A DNA stretch of 64,000 bases from Hahellaceae bacterium. GTDB lineage: Bacteria; Pseudomonadota; Gammaproteobacteria; Pseudomonadales; Oleiphilaceae. The position numbers and the translations under genes are program-made. The stretch covers positions 248,001-312,000 of the forward strand of contig JACKOD010000001.1 in NCBI GenBank assembly GCA_024234505.1, given 5' to 3'. Below, one piece after another: positions 52,680 through 60,581 of the stretch (the stretch's first letter is position 1; each line of letters begins with the position of its first letter). The notes below the pieces were generated by a model, which saw only the letters and a list, made by a program, of their open reading frames with translations, was not told the DNA's origin and did no database searches.

Positions 52680-52686
52680 CTATACT
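52680..52686 (+). promoter_or_regulatory. RpoS-like -10 of the PP2C-kinase operon
   Basis: CTATACT, the core of the RpoS-type -10, lies 27 bases before the PP2C start and is preceded by a direct repeat of GTTACC. The -35 is weak. Confidence 0.45.
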
Positions 52687-52712
52687 CAGACAAGTCAGTC
52701 GAAGAGGTAACT

Positions 52713-53573
52713 ATGTATATATCGTTTGCCACCACCCACAAAGGGCATGTCCGAGAGAAAAACGAGGATGCACTATTAGCGAATCCGGACTTAGGGTTAT
52801 GGGTGGTTGCCGACGGCGTGGGCGGAAATGTCCATGGTGAATTTGCCAGTCAGTTAGCGGTTAAAACGGTCGAAAAAAAGGTTCGGCAAGGCATTCCGTT
52901 GGTTGATGCAATTGATGCCGCACACTGGTCGGTGGTTGAAGCTGCACGTAAAAATCCGGATCTTAGGGGAATGGCTACGACGATTGTAGCCTGCCTGTTT
53001 CATGGCAATCGGTTTCGAGTGGCATGGGTAGGCGATAGCCGCGCGTATCTGCTGTCTAATCGCGTGATGAGACAGCTCACCACGGATCACAACGAGGCGG
53101 GCGAGCTACAGCGAACGGATGATCTCACTGAAGCCCAGGCAGACGCGCACCCGGGGCAGCACTACCTGACACGAGCTCTGGGGTTGGAGCGGGCCATCGA
53201 GATAGAGTTAGTGGATGGCGAACTGGAGAAAGATGATCGACTGCTATTATGCAGTGATGGGTTAAGTGGTGAGATCAGCCGCAACCAATTATACGCAGCC
53301 ATGTCGTCGAGCATTAGCGACCAGCAAAAGCTGGATATGCTGCTCGAAGCGGCGCTGGTTGCCGGTGGTAGTGATAATGTCACGCTGGCGATTATCGGAT
53401 TGGATAGAAATGTCCTGCGCAAAGAAAAGCCGTTAATCCATGAAGCAGAAGAAGTGAAAGCAGTAACTTCTGATACAGCGCTTATTTGGAAAGCCGGACT
53501 GGTTGCATTGTCGATTGGTGTGGGGCTTGCGCTCGTGGTTGTCGGGTTGATAGCGCTGTTATTCAAGAACTAA
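52713..53573 (+). CDS. PP2C-type Ser/Thr protein phosphatase
   Basis: 286 residues from ATG 52713, with GAGGT directly upstream. Metal-binding motifs are visible: REKNEDA, VVADGVGG, GMATTIVACLF, WVGDSRAYLL, LCSDGLSGEI, GGSDNVTL. A C-terminal membrane helix (WKAGLVALSIGVGLALVV) anchors it. It probably reverses the kinase encoded next. Confidence 0.94.
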   Translation: MYISFATTHKGHVREKNEDALLANPDLGLWVVADGVGGNVHGEFASQLAVKTVEKKVRQGIPLVDAIDAAHWSVVEAARKNPDLRGMATTIVACLFHGNRFRVAWVGDSRAYLLSNRVMRQLTTDHNEAGELQRTDDLTEAQADAHPGQHYLTRALGLERAIEIELVDGELEKDDRLLLCSDGLSGEISRNQLYAAMSSSISDQQKLDMLLEAALVAGGSDNVTLAIIGLDRNVLRKEKPLIHEAEEVKAVTSDTALIWKAGLVALSIGVGLALVVVGLIALLFKN

Positions 53574-53666
53574 GCGGACAAGCTAGCTGCCCGACGTTTT
53601 CTAATGCAGGGATGTCACTAAGATTTGTTCACAACCGTTAAAATAATCATTTCCTAGAAGTGCGAT

Positions 53667-55445
53667 ATGGCAATGCAGCAAGGGCGTTATCAGTATCTGG
53701 ATAAGATAGGCGAAGGCGGTATGGCTACGGTTTACCGTGGCGTACAGCTTTCATTGAATCGACCTGTGGCAATAAAGGTCTTGTCTGCCCAGTTATCGAA
53801 TAACCCTTCTATCAGAAAACGTTTCGCTCGCGAATCACTGATTATAGCGCGTTTGAATCACCCCAATATCATTCATGTTATCGACAAAGGAACGACCAGC
53901 TCAGGGCGCCCGGTCTTTGTGATGGAGTTTGTCGAAGGTGAAAATCTCGCTGACGCGATAAAGGGGGGGGCGCTGGATTTTAAACGAAAAATTGATGTCA
54001 TCGTGCAAGTTTGCAAAGGGCTCGCCTACGCCCACAAACTTGGCGTCATCCATCGGGACATCAAGCCAGCAAACATTCTGCTGGATACCGAAGGGCACGC
54101 ACGTTTACTGGATTTTGGTATTGCGTCGTTTTTTGAAGAGGAGCAACAGGCTCAGGGCGATGAAACGCGCATTATTATGGGAACGGATTCTTACATGGCC
54201 CCGGAGCAGCGCCTGGGCATATCCGAAACCAGTGAAAAAAGTGATATTTTTTCGCTGGGGATTGTGATTTATGAGGTGCTTACCGGACAGTTGCCTGCGG
54301 CAGAATATGTGCCACCTTCGGCTTATGAATCGGCCGTGCCTGAGGTGCTGGATGCACTGGTAGAGGAATGTCTGGCCGCGGATCCGATAGACCGTCCAGA
54401 ATCAGTAGAAGAAATAAAAAATATCATTCTTCGCGCCATGCAGGGTCAGCATATCGCGGCGGAGAAACAAGTTCGGGCCGGTGAGGGGATGTCCTCCATC
54501 GCTGAGCGATTTGGCCTTTTGGATGTTATTAAGGAAGATCGCTATGGTGCGGTTTATCTTTACGAAGAACGAAAGTCTGCCAAGTTGATCGTGATTAAAA
54601 AACGATCAGCCTCAACTTCCGGGCTAAAAGAGGCCAAACTGCTTGCTCCACTAAAACATCCCAATATTGTGAGTATTTTGGGGACGTCACAAAAAGACAA
54701 GATGTTTATAGTGGTCATGGAGTATTTAACCGGTGGTACGCTGGCAGATCGTCTGATTGAAGCCATGCCTTTGGACGAGTTTTTGATATTGGCACAGCCA
54801 ATTGCTCAAGCACTGGCGTTTGCACACCATAACCGTGTGCTGCATGGCAATCTTCGGCCGGGCAATATCCTGCTCTCTGATGAGAATCAGCCCAAGCTTT
54901 CAGATTTCGGGTTTGATGAACATTATCGCTTTAGTAGTGACAAGGAAAACTGGTATTCGCCACAACGCACCGAAGAACTGACTGAGCGATATGATGTCTT
55001 TTCGCTGGGTGCCGTTTTCTTTCACATGCTCACAGGGCTTCCCCCGCAACAGAAAGATGGAAAGCTGATCAGAGGTCAGGCGTTCTCAGATTTAATGCCC
55101 GATGTACAAAGACTCTTGACCCGGATGCTTGATCGCCAGCCGGACGAACGGCCACAGAGCGTGGATACCGTTTTGTCAGAACTGCAATACATCAATCTTG
55201 TGTTGGAAAAGCAACGCAAGGGAAACTCCTCCGAGATTGCCAAGCAAAACGACAATAATCCAGAGACGGACCTGCTGAGTGCCATCAAAAAATATAAAAG
55301 GCGTGCTCTTTGGCTCTTTACTGGGCTGGTTTTATCGGTAAGCCTGAATATTCTCCAGATGTTGAATCTTTTTGACCCATTGTGGCTGGAGATAAAAACG
55401 CACGGCTACAAAGTATTTGATCAAATAATGCGCGAGATCAGGTGA
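53667..55445 (+). CDS. Ser/Thr protein kinase with second pseudokinase domain and membrane anchor
   Basis: 592 residues. Domain 1 (about 7-260) is a complete Hanks-type kinase: glycine loop 15-20, Lys37, Glu56, H129-R130-D131, D149-F-G, APEQ. Domain 2 (about 285-515) has the same fold with Lys311, Glu322 and DFG at 413-415, but the HRD triad is H393-G394-N395 (HGNLRPGN), so the catalytic Asp is lost. Residues of about 546-568 form a membrane helix, with 24 residues following. The second domain is probably an allosteric or scaffold pseudokinase. Confidence 0.93.
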   Translation: MAMQQGRYQYLDKIGEGGMATVYRGVQLSLNRPVAIKVLSAQLSNNPSIRKRFARESLIIARLNHPNIIHVIDKGTTSSGRPVFVMEFVEGENLADAIKGGALDFKRKIDVIVQVCKGLAYAHKLGVIHRDIKPANILLDTEGHARLLDFGIASFFEEEQQAQGDETRIIMGTDSYMAPEQRLGISETSEKSDIFSLGIVIYEVLTGQLPAAEYVPPSAYESAVPEVLDALVEECLAADPIDRPESVEEIKNIILRAMQGQHIAAEKQVRAGEGMSSIAERFGLLDVIKEDRYGAVYLYEERKSAKLIVIKKRSASTSGLKEAKLLAPLKHPNIVSILGTSQKDKMFIVVMEYLTGGTLADRLIEAMPLDEFLILAQPIAQALAFAHHNRVLHGNLRPGNILLSDENQPKLSDFGFDEHYRFSSDKENWYSPQRTEELTERYDVFSLGAVFFHMLTGLPPQQKDGKLIRGQAFSDLMPDVQRLLTRMLDRQPDERPQSVDTVLSELQYINLVLEKQRKGNSSEIAKQNDNNPETDLLSAIKKYKRRALWLFTGLVLSVSLNILQMLNLFDPLWLEIKTHGYKVFDQIMREIR

Positions 55446-55474
55446 GTCGAATAGATAAAAGAAGAATCGGAAAG

Positions 55475-55496
55475 AAAAAAGGGTGCATATGCACCC
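55475..55496 (-). terminator. intrinsic terminator for the zinc-ribbon membrane gene
   Basis: Palindrome GGGTGCATATGCACCC (55481-55496) with six T on the minus strand (55480-55475), 131 bases after the stop at 55627. Confidence 0.75.
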
Positions 55497-55626
55497 TGAA
55501 ATGGGGAGGAAATGTCTCATATGGCGATGCCAGTTTAAGTTAACTAATGGAGTAGCCTCTTGACTAAAGTCATTTCCAACAGAATAAAAAAAGCTCCGAT
55601 TTGTCTTGGCGGGATTCGTTATTGGT

Positions 55627-55989
55627 TTATTTACTACGTACGAAGCGCTTTCTGAGCAGAAAACCGTTGAATGCCTTGTAGAGTATAAAAATAAAGCCAG
55701 CAATAAACACGGTGGCTGCACCGGCCTGGGGGAGGTTCTTCCAGATCGTTGCATAGTCGTTGAACTGAAATGCGGTCATCATTTTTGAAACGTGGATCAG
55801 CAGTAAATAACCGGTCAGGCCTGCGCCAATGATTGATGACAGCAACTGACTGAGAATGATTACGCCTGAGGGTATTTGCGATTGATAGCCACATTTGTCG
55901 CATTCAAATGTATCGGTGTATTCGGAATCGTCGTCAGATGCCACAGGTTTCATATACCCGTGACGACATTTATTGCATTCGTAGCTCAT
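55627..55989 (-). CDS. zinc-ribbon membrane protein
   Basis: 120 residues. Two CxxC pairs (YECNKC near the start and FECDKC at about 29-33) form a zinc ribbon, followed by two membrane helices (about 45-68 and 90-108) and a basic tail. No function known. Convergent with the kinase gene. Confidence 0.7.
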   Translation of the reverse strand: MSYECNKCRHGYMKPVASDDDSEYTDTFECDKCGYQSQIPSGVIILSQLLSSIIGAGLTGYLLLIHVSKMMTAFQFNDYATIWKNLPQAGAATVFIAGFIFILYKAFNGFLLRKRFVRSK

Positions 55990-56306
55990 AATGACTCACT
56001 GCCAAAATGGCTATTGAGTGATTCAGAAAAGGAGTAAATTGTGGGATTGTAGAACATTTTGAGCCGTTTGGAGTTTTGTTTGAAGGTCGTAGAAGCGTTA
56101 AAGTCCCAGATTCCCAAGAGCATCACACTTTTAGGCGTGCTGCGCGGTTTCATTTTGACTGACTAACTTTTATCATTTCAGTGCATATGAAAACACACAA
56201 AACATCAATAAGTAAAAAAGCTTATCAAAAGTAAAACGGCCGATAACACTTTTAACATTATACCAATAACTCTGATTTCATTATAAAAGAGGCAAGGATA
56301 CTCGAT
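55990..56306. other. 317-base gap upstream of the acyl-CoA ligase gene
   Basis: A/T-rich, without a gene. A perfect sigma-28 -10 (GCCGATAA, 56239) has no matching -35. I see no convincing promoter or operator. AAGGA at 56294 is the ligase ribosome site. Confidence 0.5.
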
Positions 56307-57980
56307 ATGGTACAGCAAACAAACATGCCGCTGGCGCTGGATTTAGTCTATCGTTGGGAAAAAGAAAAAGCAGATTCTGTCTATATGGTTCAGCCTATGG
56401 GACAGGGTGTTGTTAAGGAATATACCTGGAAAAAGGCAGTAGATGAGGCACGCAGAATGGCTGCGTATCTTAAATCACTCAATCTGCCGCCTAAAAGCAA
56501 TATAGCGATTCTGTCCAAGAATTGTGCACATTGGATTATGAGTGATTGGGCAATCTGGCTGGCAGGACATGTGTCTGTGCCCCTTTATCCAACACTGAAC
56601 GCAGAAACGGTCGGCTATATTCTTGAGCACAGTGAAGCGAAGGCCTTATTTGTTGGCAAGCTTGACGATTGGGATATGATGAAACCCGGCGTGCCCGATA
56701 GCATGCACTGTATTTCATATCCATTGAGCCCTGAGAATGACTACCTTACTTGGGAAGACGTTATCGCACGTCATGAGCCCATGTCAGAAAATATCGCCAG
56801 AGACGCAGAAGAGCTGGCGACGATCGTCTATACCTCCGGAAGCACCGGTCGTCCGAAGGGCGTTATGTTATCGTTCTACAATATGGCTTATGCGTCAAAA
56901 GGCGCGATAGAAGCATTGGATATCGAATCTACGGATCGAATGCTCTCTTACCTGCCGTTGTCTCACGTATTTGAGCGTTTTGTCGTTGAAATGGGATCTT
57001 TACAGCGCGGCTTCAAGCTGTTCTTTGCTGAATCCCTGGATACCTTTGTCGTAGATTTACGTCGCGCACAACCCACGCTGTTCCTGGCGGTTCCACGAAT
57101 CTGGACCAAGTTCCAGTCGGGTGTATTCCAGAAAATGCCGAAAGAGAAAATGGATCGTCTCTTCAAAATTCCATTGGTTCGGGGTTTGATCAAGAAGAAG
57201 ATTCTGAAAAATCTTGGGCTGGAATATGTTAAGTTTGCGGGCAGCGGTTCAGCGCCCTTGTCTGAGGATATTCTCGATTGGTACCGGGGTTTAGGGTTGG
57301 AATTGCTTGAAGGATACGGCATGTCCGAAAACTTCGCTTATTCTCACATGTCTAAGCCTGGGCGCAGTCGCACAGGATTTGTGGGTGAGCCTTTGCCTGG
57401 TGTTGAAACCAGAATCAGTGAAGTGGGTGAGGTTCAGGTGAAGAGCCCTGCTACCATGATGGGCTACTATAAAGACGAAGAGAACACCAAGGGAACTTTC
57501 ACCGAAGACGGCTTCCTCAAAACCGGCGATAAAGGCGAAGTAGACGAGTTGGGCCGTTTGAAACTGACCGGTCGTATTAAAGAGATTTTCAAGACCAGCA
57601 AAGGCAAATATGTTGCGCCAGCGCCTATTGAGAATCGTATTGTCAGTCATCCTTTCGTTGAGATGGTCTGTGTGGCTGGGGCAGAATACCCACAACCTCA
57701 CGCCATGTTAATGCTTTCGGATGAGGCTCATGCGCGTCGTGCAGATGAGTCTTTCCGTAAGGAGCTGGAGCAGAGCTTCAATGAGTTGCTTAAGCAGGTA
57801 AATGCAACGGTCGATCCCCATGAGGCATTACAGTTCTTCGTCGTTGTGGATCAGCAGTGGACGATCGAAAATCAGTTCCTGACACCCACTATGAAGATGA
57901 AGCGTAACACCATTGAGGATGCTTATAAGCAAAATCTTGAGAGTTGGTATGCTGCTCGTCAGAAGGTTATCTGGCAATAA
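56307..57980 (+). CDS. AMP-binding long-chain acyl-CoA ligase-like enzyme
   Basis: 557 residues. ANL-family adenylating enzyme: P-loop IVYTSGSTGRPKGVML, GYGMSE, FLKTGDKGEVDELGRL and GRIKEIFKTSKGKYVAP. The motifs and length resemble long-chain fatty acid CoA ligases. A single gene with its own terminator. Substrate chain length not determined. Confidence 0.9.
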   Translation: MVQQTNMPLALDLVYRWEKEKADSVYMVQPMGQGVVKEYTWKKAVDEARRMAAYLKSLNLPPKSNIAILSKNCAHWIMSDWAIWLAGHVSVPLYPTLNAETVGYILEHSEAKALFVGKLDDWDMMKPGVPDSMHCISYPLSPENDYLTWEDVIARHEPMSENIARDAEELATIVYTSGSTGRPKGVMLSFYNMAYASKGAIEALDIESTDRMLSYLPLSHVFERFVVEMGSLQRGFKLFFAESLDTFVVDLRRAQPTLFLAVPRIWTKFQSGVFQKMPKEKMDRLFKIPLVRGLIKKKILKNLGLEYVKFAGSGSAPLSEDILDWYRGLGLELLEGYGMSENFAYSHMSKPGRSRTGFVGEPLPGVETRISEVGEVQVKSPATMMGYYKDEENTKGTFTEDGFLKTGDKGEVDELGRLKLTGRIKEIFKTSKGKYVAPAPIENRIVSHPFVEMVCVAGAEYPQPHAMLMLSDEAHARRADESFRKELEQSFNELLKQVNATVDPHEALQFFVVVDQQWTIENQFLTPTMKMKRNTIEDAYKQNLESWYAARQKVIWQ

Positions 57981-58005
57981 TCCGGATTACCATAAGACGA
58001 ATATA

Positions 58006-58035
58006 AAAAGGGAAGCGAAATGCTTCCCTTTTTTT
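58006..58035 (+). terminator. intrinsic terminator after the acyl-CoA ligase
   Basis: AAAAGGGAAGC and GCTTCCCTTTT pair around a five-base GAAAT loop, followed by TTT. Confidence 0.92.
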
Positions 58036-58130
58036 GTTATTAAGCTTGTGCGAAATCTTGAGGTAATGTCAAAGCGTTATCAGTTCAAGATAGCCTTGTG
58101 AACTGGTGTCGCGGTAATAGCTGTCGATCT

Positions 58131-59015
58131 TTACAGAACGAATGACTTTCCCTCGATAGCTAGCTCGAATTTTGTATTCTGGGGCAGATCGGTTCGAGAT
58201 GAAAAACCCTGCCAGATCTGTTCGAGTTGAGCATCTGTGCGAAGCGGGTCGTGGTGAGTCATCACCATGTGCTTTATTTGTGCTTCTTTTGCTAACTGTA
58301 TGCAGGTGTCGTAGCTGCCGTGGCCCCAGCCTTTTTTCGACGGATATTCTTCCGAGCTGTATTGTGAATCGGCCACAACCAGATCGCAGTGTTTTATAAA
58401 GTCAGCAAGCTGTCCTCGCTGTTGTTGAAGTAGCGTTTCGTATTCTGAGAACTCATGATCATCCGGATCGTAAATGTTATACGGTGGTTCATAGTCTCCT
58501 GTAAAAAAGAATGTTTTCTTATGGCATTCGACTTTGTAACCATAATTGAGCACAGGATGGTTCAGTAGAATAGGGGTGATAGTTGCGCTGCCCACAGTGA
58601 TTGGCTGTCTCTCAATAACGTGGTTATATTGAATTTGCGCGTTGAGTTCGCACTCCCTGACGGGAAAATAGCAGTATTCCATTTGATTCGATAAAATGGT
58701 TTTCAGGTCTTTACGATAGATGGGATCGAACGAACCGTAGATGTTGACTTCGGAACCCGGAATAAAGAATGGGGTAAAAAAAGGCAGGCCCTGAATATGA
58801 TCCCAGTGTGTATGAGTAATAAATAGCGCACACTTTACGGGGAGTTGCTTGATGAGCGTCATTCCGAGGACGCGGATGCCGGTACCGCCATCAAAAATAA
58901 TCTGATCGCCCTCGGGAGTTTCTAATCCGATACAGGTTGTATTGCCGCCGTATTTCACCGTGTCTTTGCCTGGAACCGGAATAGATCCCCGTACACCATA
59001 AAGTGTTATTTTCAT
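58131..59015 (-). CDS. MBL-fold metallohydrolase
   Basis: 294 residues. MKITLYGVRGSIPVPG starts the fold; HTHWDHIQG holds the metal ligands, followed by LLNHPV, FTGDYEPP and MTHHDP. The start resembles a family of stand-alone MBL hydrolases, some of which act on cyclic nucleotides or phosphodiesters; the substrate here is not known. Two bases separate it from the HDOD gene, and a cyclase lies further up the operon, so cAMP turnover is a possible role. Confidence 0.85.
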   Translation of the reverse strand: MKITLYGVRGSIPVPGKDTVKYGGNTTCIGLETPEGDQIIFDGGTGIRVLGMTLIKQLPVKCALFITHTHWDHIQGLPFFTPFFIPGSEVNIYGSFDPIYRKDLKTILSNQMEYCYFPVRECELNAQIQYNHVIERQPITVGSATITPILLNHPVLNYGYKVECHKKTFFFTGDYEPPYNIYDPDDHEFSEYETLLQQQRGQLADFIKHCDLVVADSQYSSEEYPSKKGWGHGSYDTCIQLAKEAQIKHMVMTHHDPLRTDAQLEQIWQGFSSRTDLPQNTKFELAIEGKSFVL

Positions 59016-59017
59016 AA

Positions 59018-59914
59018 TTAGCCCGCAATTTCAATAAAACTGACTGCTTTATCTACTTCGTTTTCAAGTGTGGTTAGACGAGCAAGGACATCTTCAACCG
59101 GTGCACCGAGCCATTGCAGTATACATTCGGGAATGGTTATTTTTTCTGGCTCGTCTTTCAGATGAATCAGTAGATTGGCTGCATTTACCGCCATGGTCAG
59201 TGGTGCATTGACAAGAAGTTCTGCCTGTGTACTGTGATGATGTCGAATGCAATGTTGCAATTCAGCAGGTAGCTGCCAGTGTTCAGACACCATGGCGCCA
59301 ATTTCCGCGTGAGTGATTCCAAGAACAAGGGCTTCGCTTTCAAGGATTGAATCTTGAGACGCGTTGATGTGACTCAGCATGGATTTGTATTCATCCGGGA
59401 AGAAATGCGCTACCAACAGACGCCCAATATCATGTAATAAACCGCCCACAAAATAATTCACTGTCTGAGTGCTGGGGGTGCCGTGCTCTTCGGCCAGTAT
59501 TTTTGCCAGCACGCCAACTTTGAGTGAGTGATACCACAGGGCCCGGGTATCGAGACCCGCGGCATTTTGTTTGGGAAGCGTTCCGGTGGTGGCGACACTG
59601 ATGGCCAGATTTTTAATAGTATTGATGCCCACATAGACAACCGCATGGTTGACCGACTTCACTTCTCTGGATAGCCCGAAATAAGCGGAGTTGACCAGCT
59701 TCAGCACTTTCATGGTGAGCACCGGATCATGTTCAATAATCTTGACCAGCTGTTTTGGTGAGCAGTCGACTCTAGACGTCAGCGCGATAATCTTTTGTGC
59801 ACTTTCGGGAAAGGCTGGCAAGGTTTCCACCAGCCGAGTGAGTTTTGATTGATCGATAGGCACTGAAAATGTTCCTTTGGATACCTGAAGTTCAGAACTG
59901 GACTGAAATGGCAT
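59018..59914 (-). CDS. HDOD domain protein
   Basis: 298 residues from ATG 59914; a TTG at 59923 is possible. The HDOD domain (about 20-215) has LPAFPESAQKIIALT, DPVLTMKVLKLVNSAYFGLSR, AVVYVGINTIKNLAIS and LLHDIGRLLVAHFF. HDOD proteins are signalling scaffolds often tied to cyclic nucleotide or two-component systems. It overlaps the cyclase gene by 23 bases. Confidence 0.9.
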   Translation of the reverse strand: MPFQSSSELQVSKGTFSVPIDQSKLTRLVETLPAFPESAQKIIALTSRVDCSPKQLVKIIEHDPVLTMKVLKLVNSAYFGLSREVKSVNHAVVYVGINTIKNLAISVATTGTLPKQNAAGLDTRALWYHSLKVGVLAKILAEEHGTPSTQTVNYFVGGLLHDIGRLLVAHFFPDEYKSMLSHINASQDSILESEALVLGITHAEIGAMVSEHWQLPAELQHCIRHHHSTQAELLVNAPLTMAVNAANLLIHLKDEPEKITIPECILQWLGAPVEDVLARLTTLENEVDKAVSFIEIAG

Positions 59915-60506
59915 CCATTTCAATGCCGGAAATGACCAGCTTCATCGGTTTTCCGGAAAATAGCGTGTCATCTTTTAATGTGTCCCAGGCTTCCTTGGTG
60001 ACCAAGAGTTCACCGGGGTTGGCAATGTCTTCACCGAGCTTACTGGCGCGATTGACTGCATTGCCAAAGTAATCTTTTCCGCCGATCAGTAATATTTGGC
60101 CAAAATCGATGCCGCAGGCGACACGAATATCGAATTCGTCCGGGGTTGATTCATTTTCAACGGTGAAGGCTTTATTAATAGCAATTCCGGCAGCAATGGC
60201 GGCTTTGGTTTTGGGAAAGGCGGCAAAGCAGTTGTCCGCTTCATATTTAACGACATACCCGCCGTGCGCCTCGATAATCGGGGCAGTGATTAATTGCATC
60301 CGCCTGATCATCGAAAGGTAATGAACAATGCCATAGCGTTGGGCGAGCAGGGAGAATCCGGACATATCGAGAATCATGACGGCTAAAGACTGGCCATATT
60401 CATCCCAGAGCGTTTGCTCGATCTTGGCCCGCTTGTCACTATCGGCTTCGTGGGAATAGTCCAGCAATAAGTCCTGAAAGGTTTTCGTTTGTTCTAGCGA
60501 ATTCAT
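59892..60506 (-). CDS. class III adenylate cyclase, single domain
   Basis: 204 residues, cytosolic, with one cyclase homology domain. Metal-binding Asp47 (ILDMSGF) and Asp91; adenine-selecting Lys87 and Asp145 (KYEAD, DYFGNAVN); transition-state Asn149 and Arg153 all look present, so cAMP rather than cGMP is the expected product. No sensor domain is attached; control may come from the CHASE2 kinase or HDOD partner. Confidence 0.88.
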   Translation of the reverse strand: MNSLEQTKTFQDLLLDYSHEADSDKRAKIEQTLWDEYGQSLAVMILDMSGFSLLAQRYGIVHYLSMIRRMQLITAPIIEAHGGYVVKYEADNCFAAFPKTKAAIAAGIAINKAFTVENESTPDEFDIRVACGIDFGQILLIGGKDYFGNAVNRASKLGEDIANPGELLVTKEAWDTLKDDTLFSGKPMKLVISGIEMDAISVQF

Positions 60507-60581
60507 TAAAGGCCTGCATCTGTGGGTAAGGTTATTTGGAATCGATGTAGTGATTATAGTGAAAAATAATCGGTGCGTAGG

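Noticed and set aside
51655..55445. Type VI secretion post-translational control cluster (PpkA/PppA/Fha)
   Set aside because: Same protein families, but no tss or hcp/vgrG genes in the flanks; domain layout differs.
56239..56246. Perfect GCCGATAA, the sigma-28 -10, upstream of the acyl-CoA ligase
   Set aside because: No TAAAG-type -35 at the required spacing; it sits in a CGGCCG palindrome and is likely chance.
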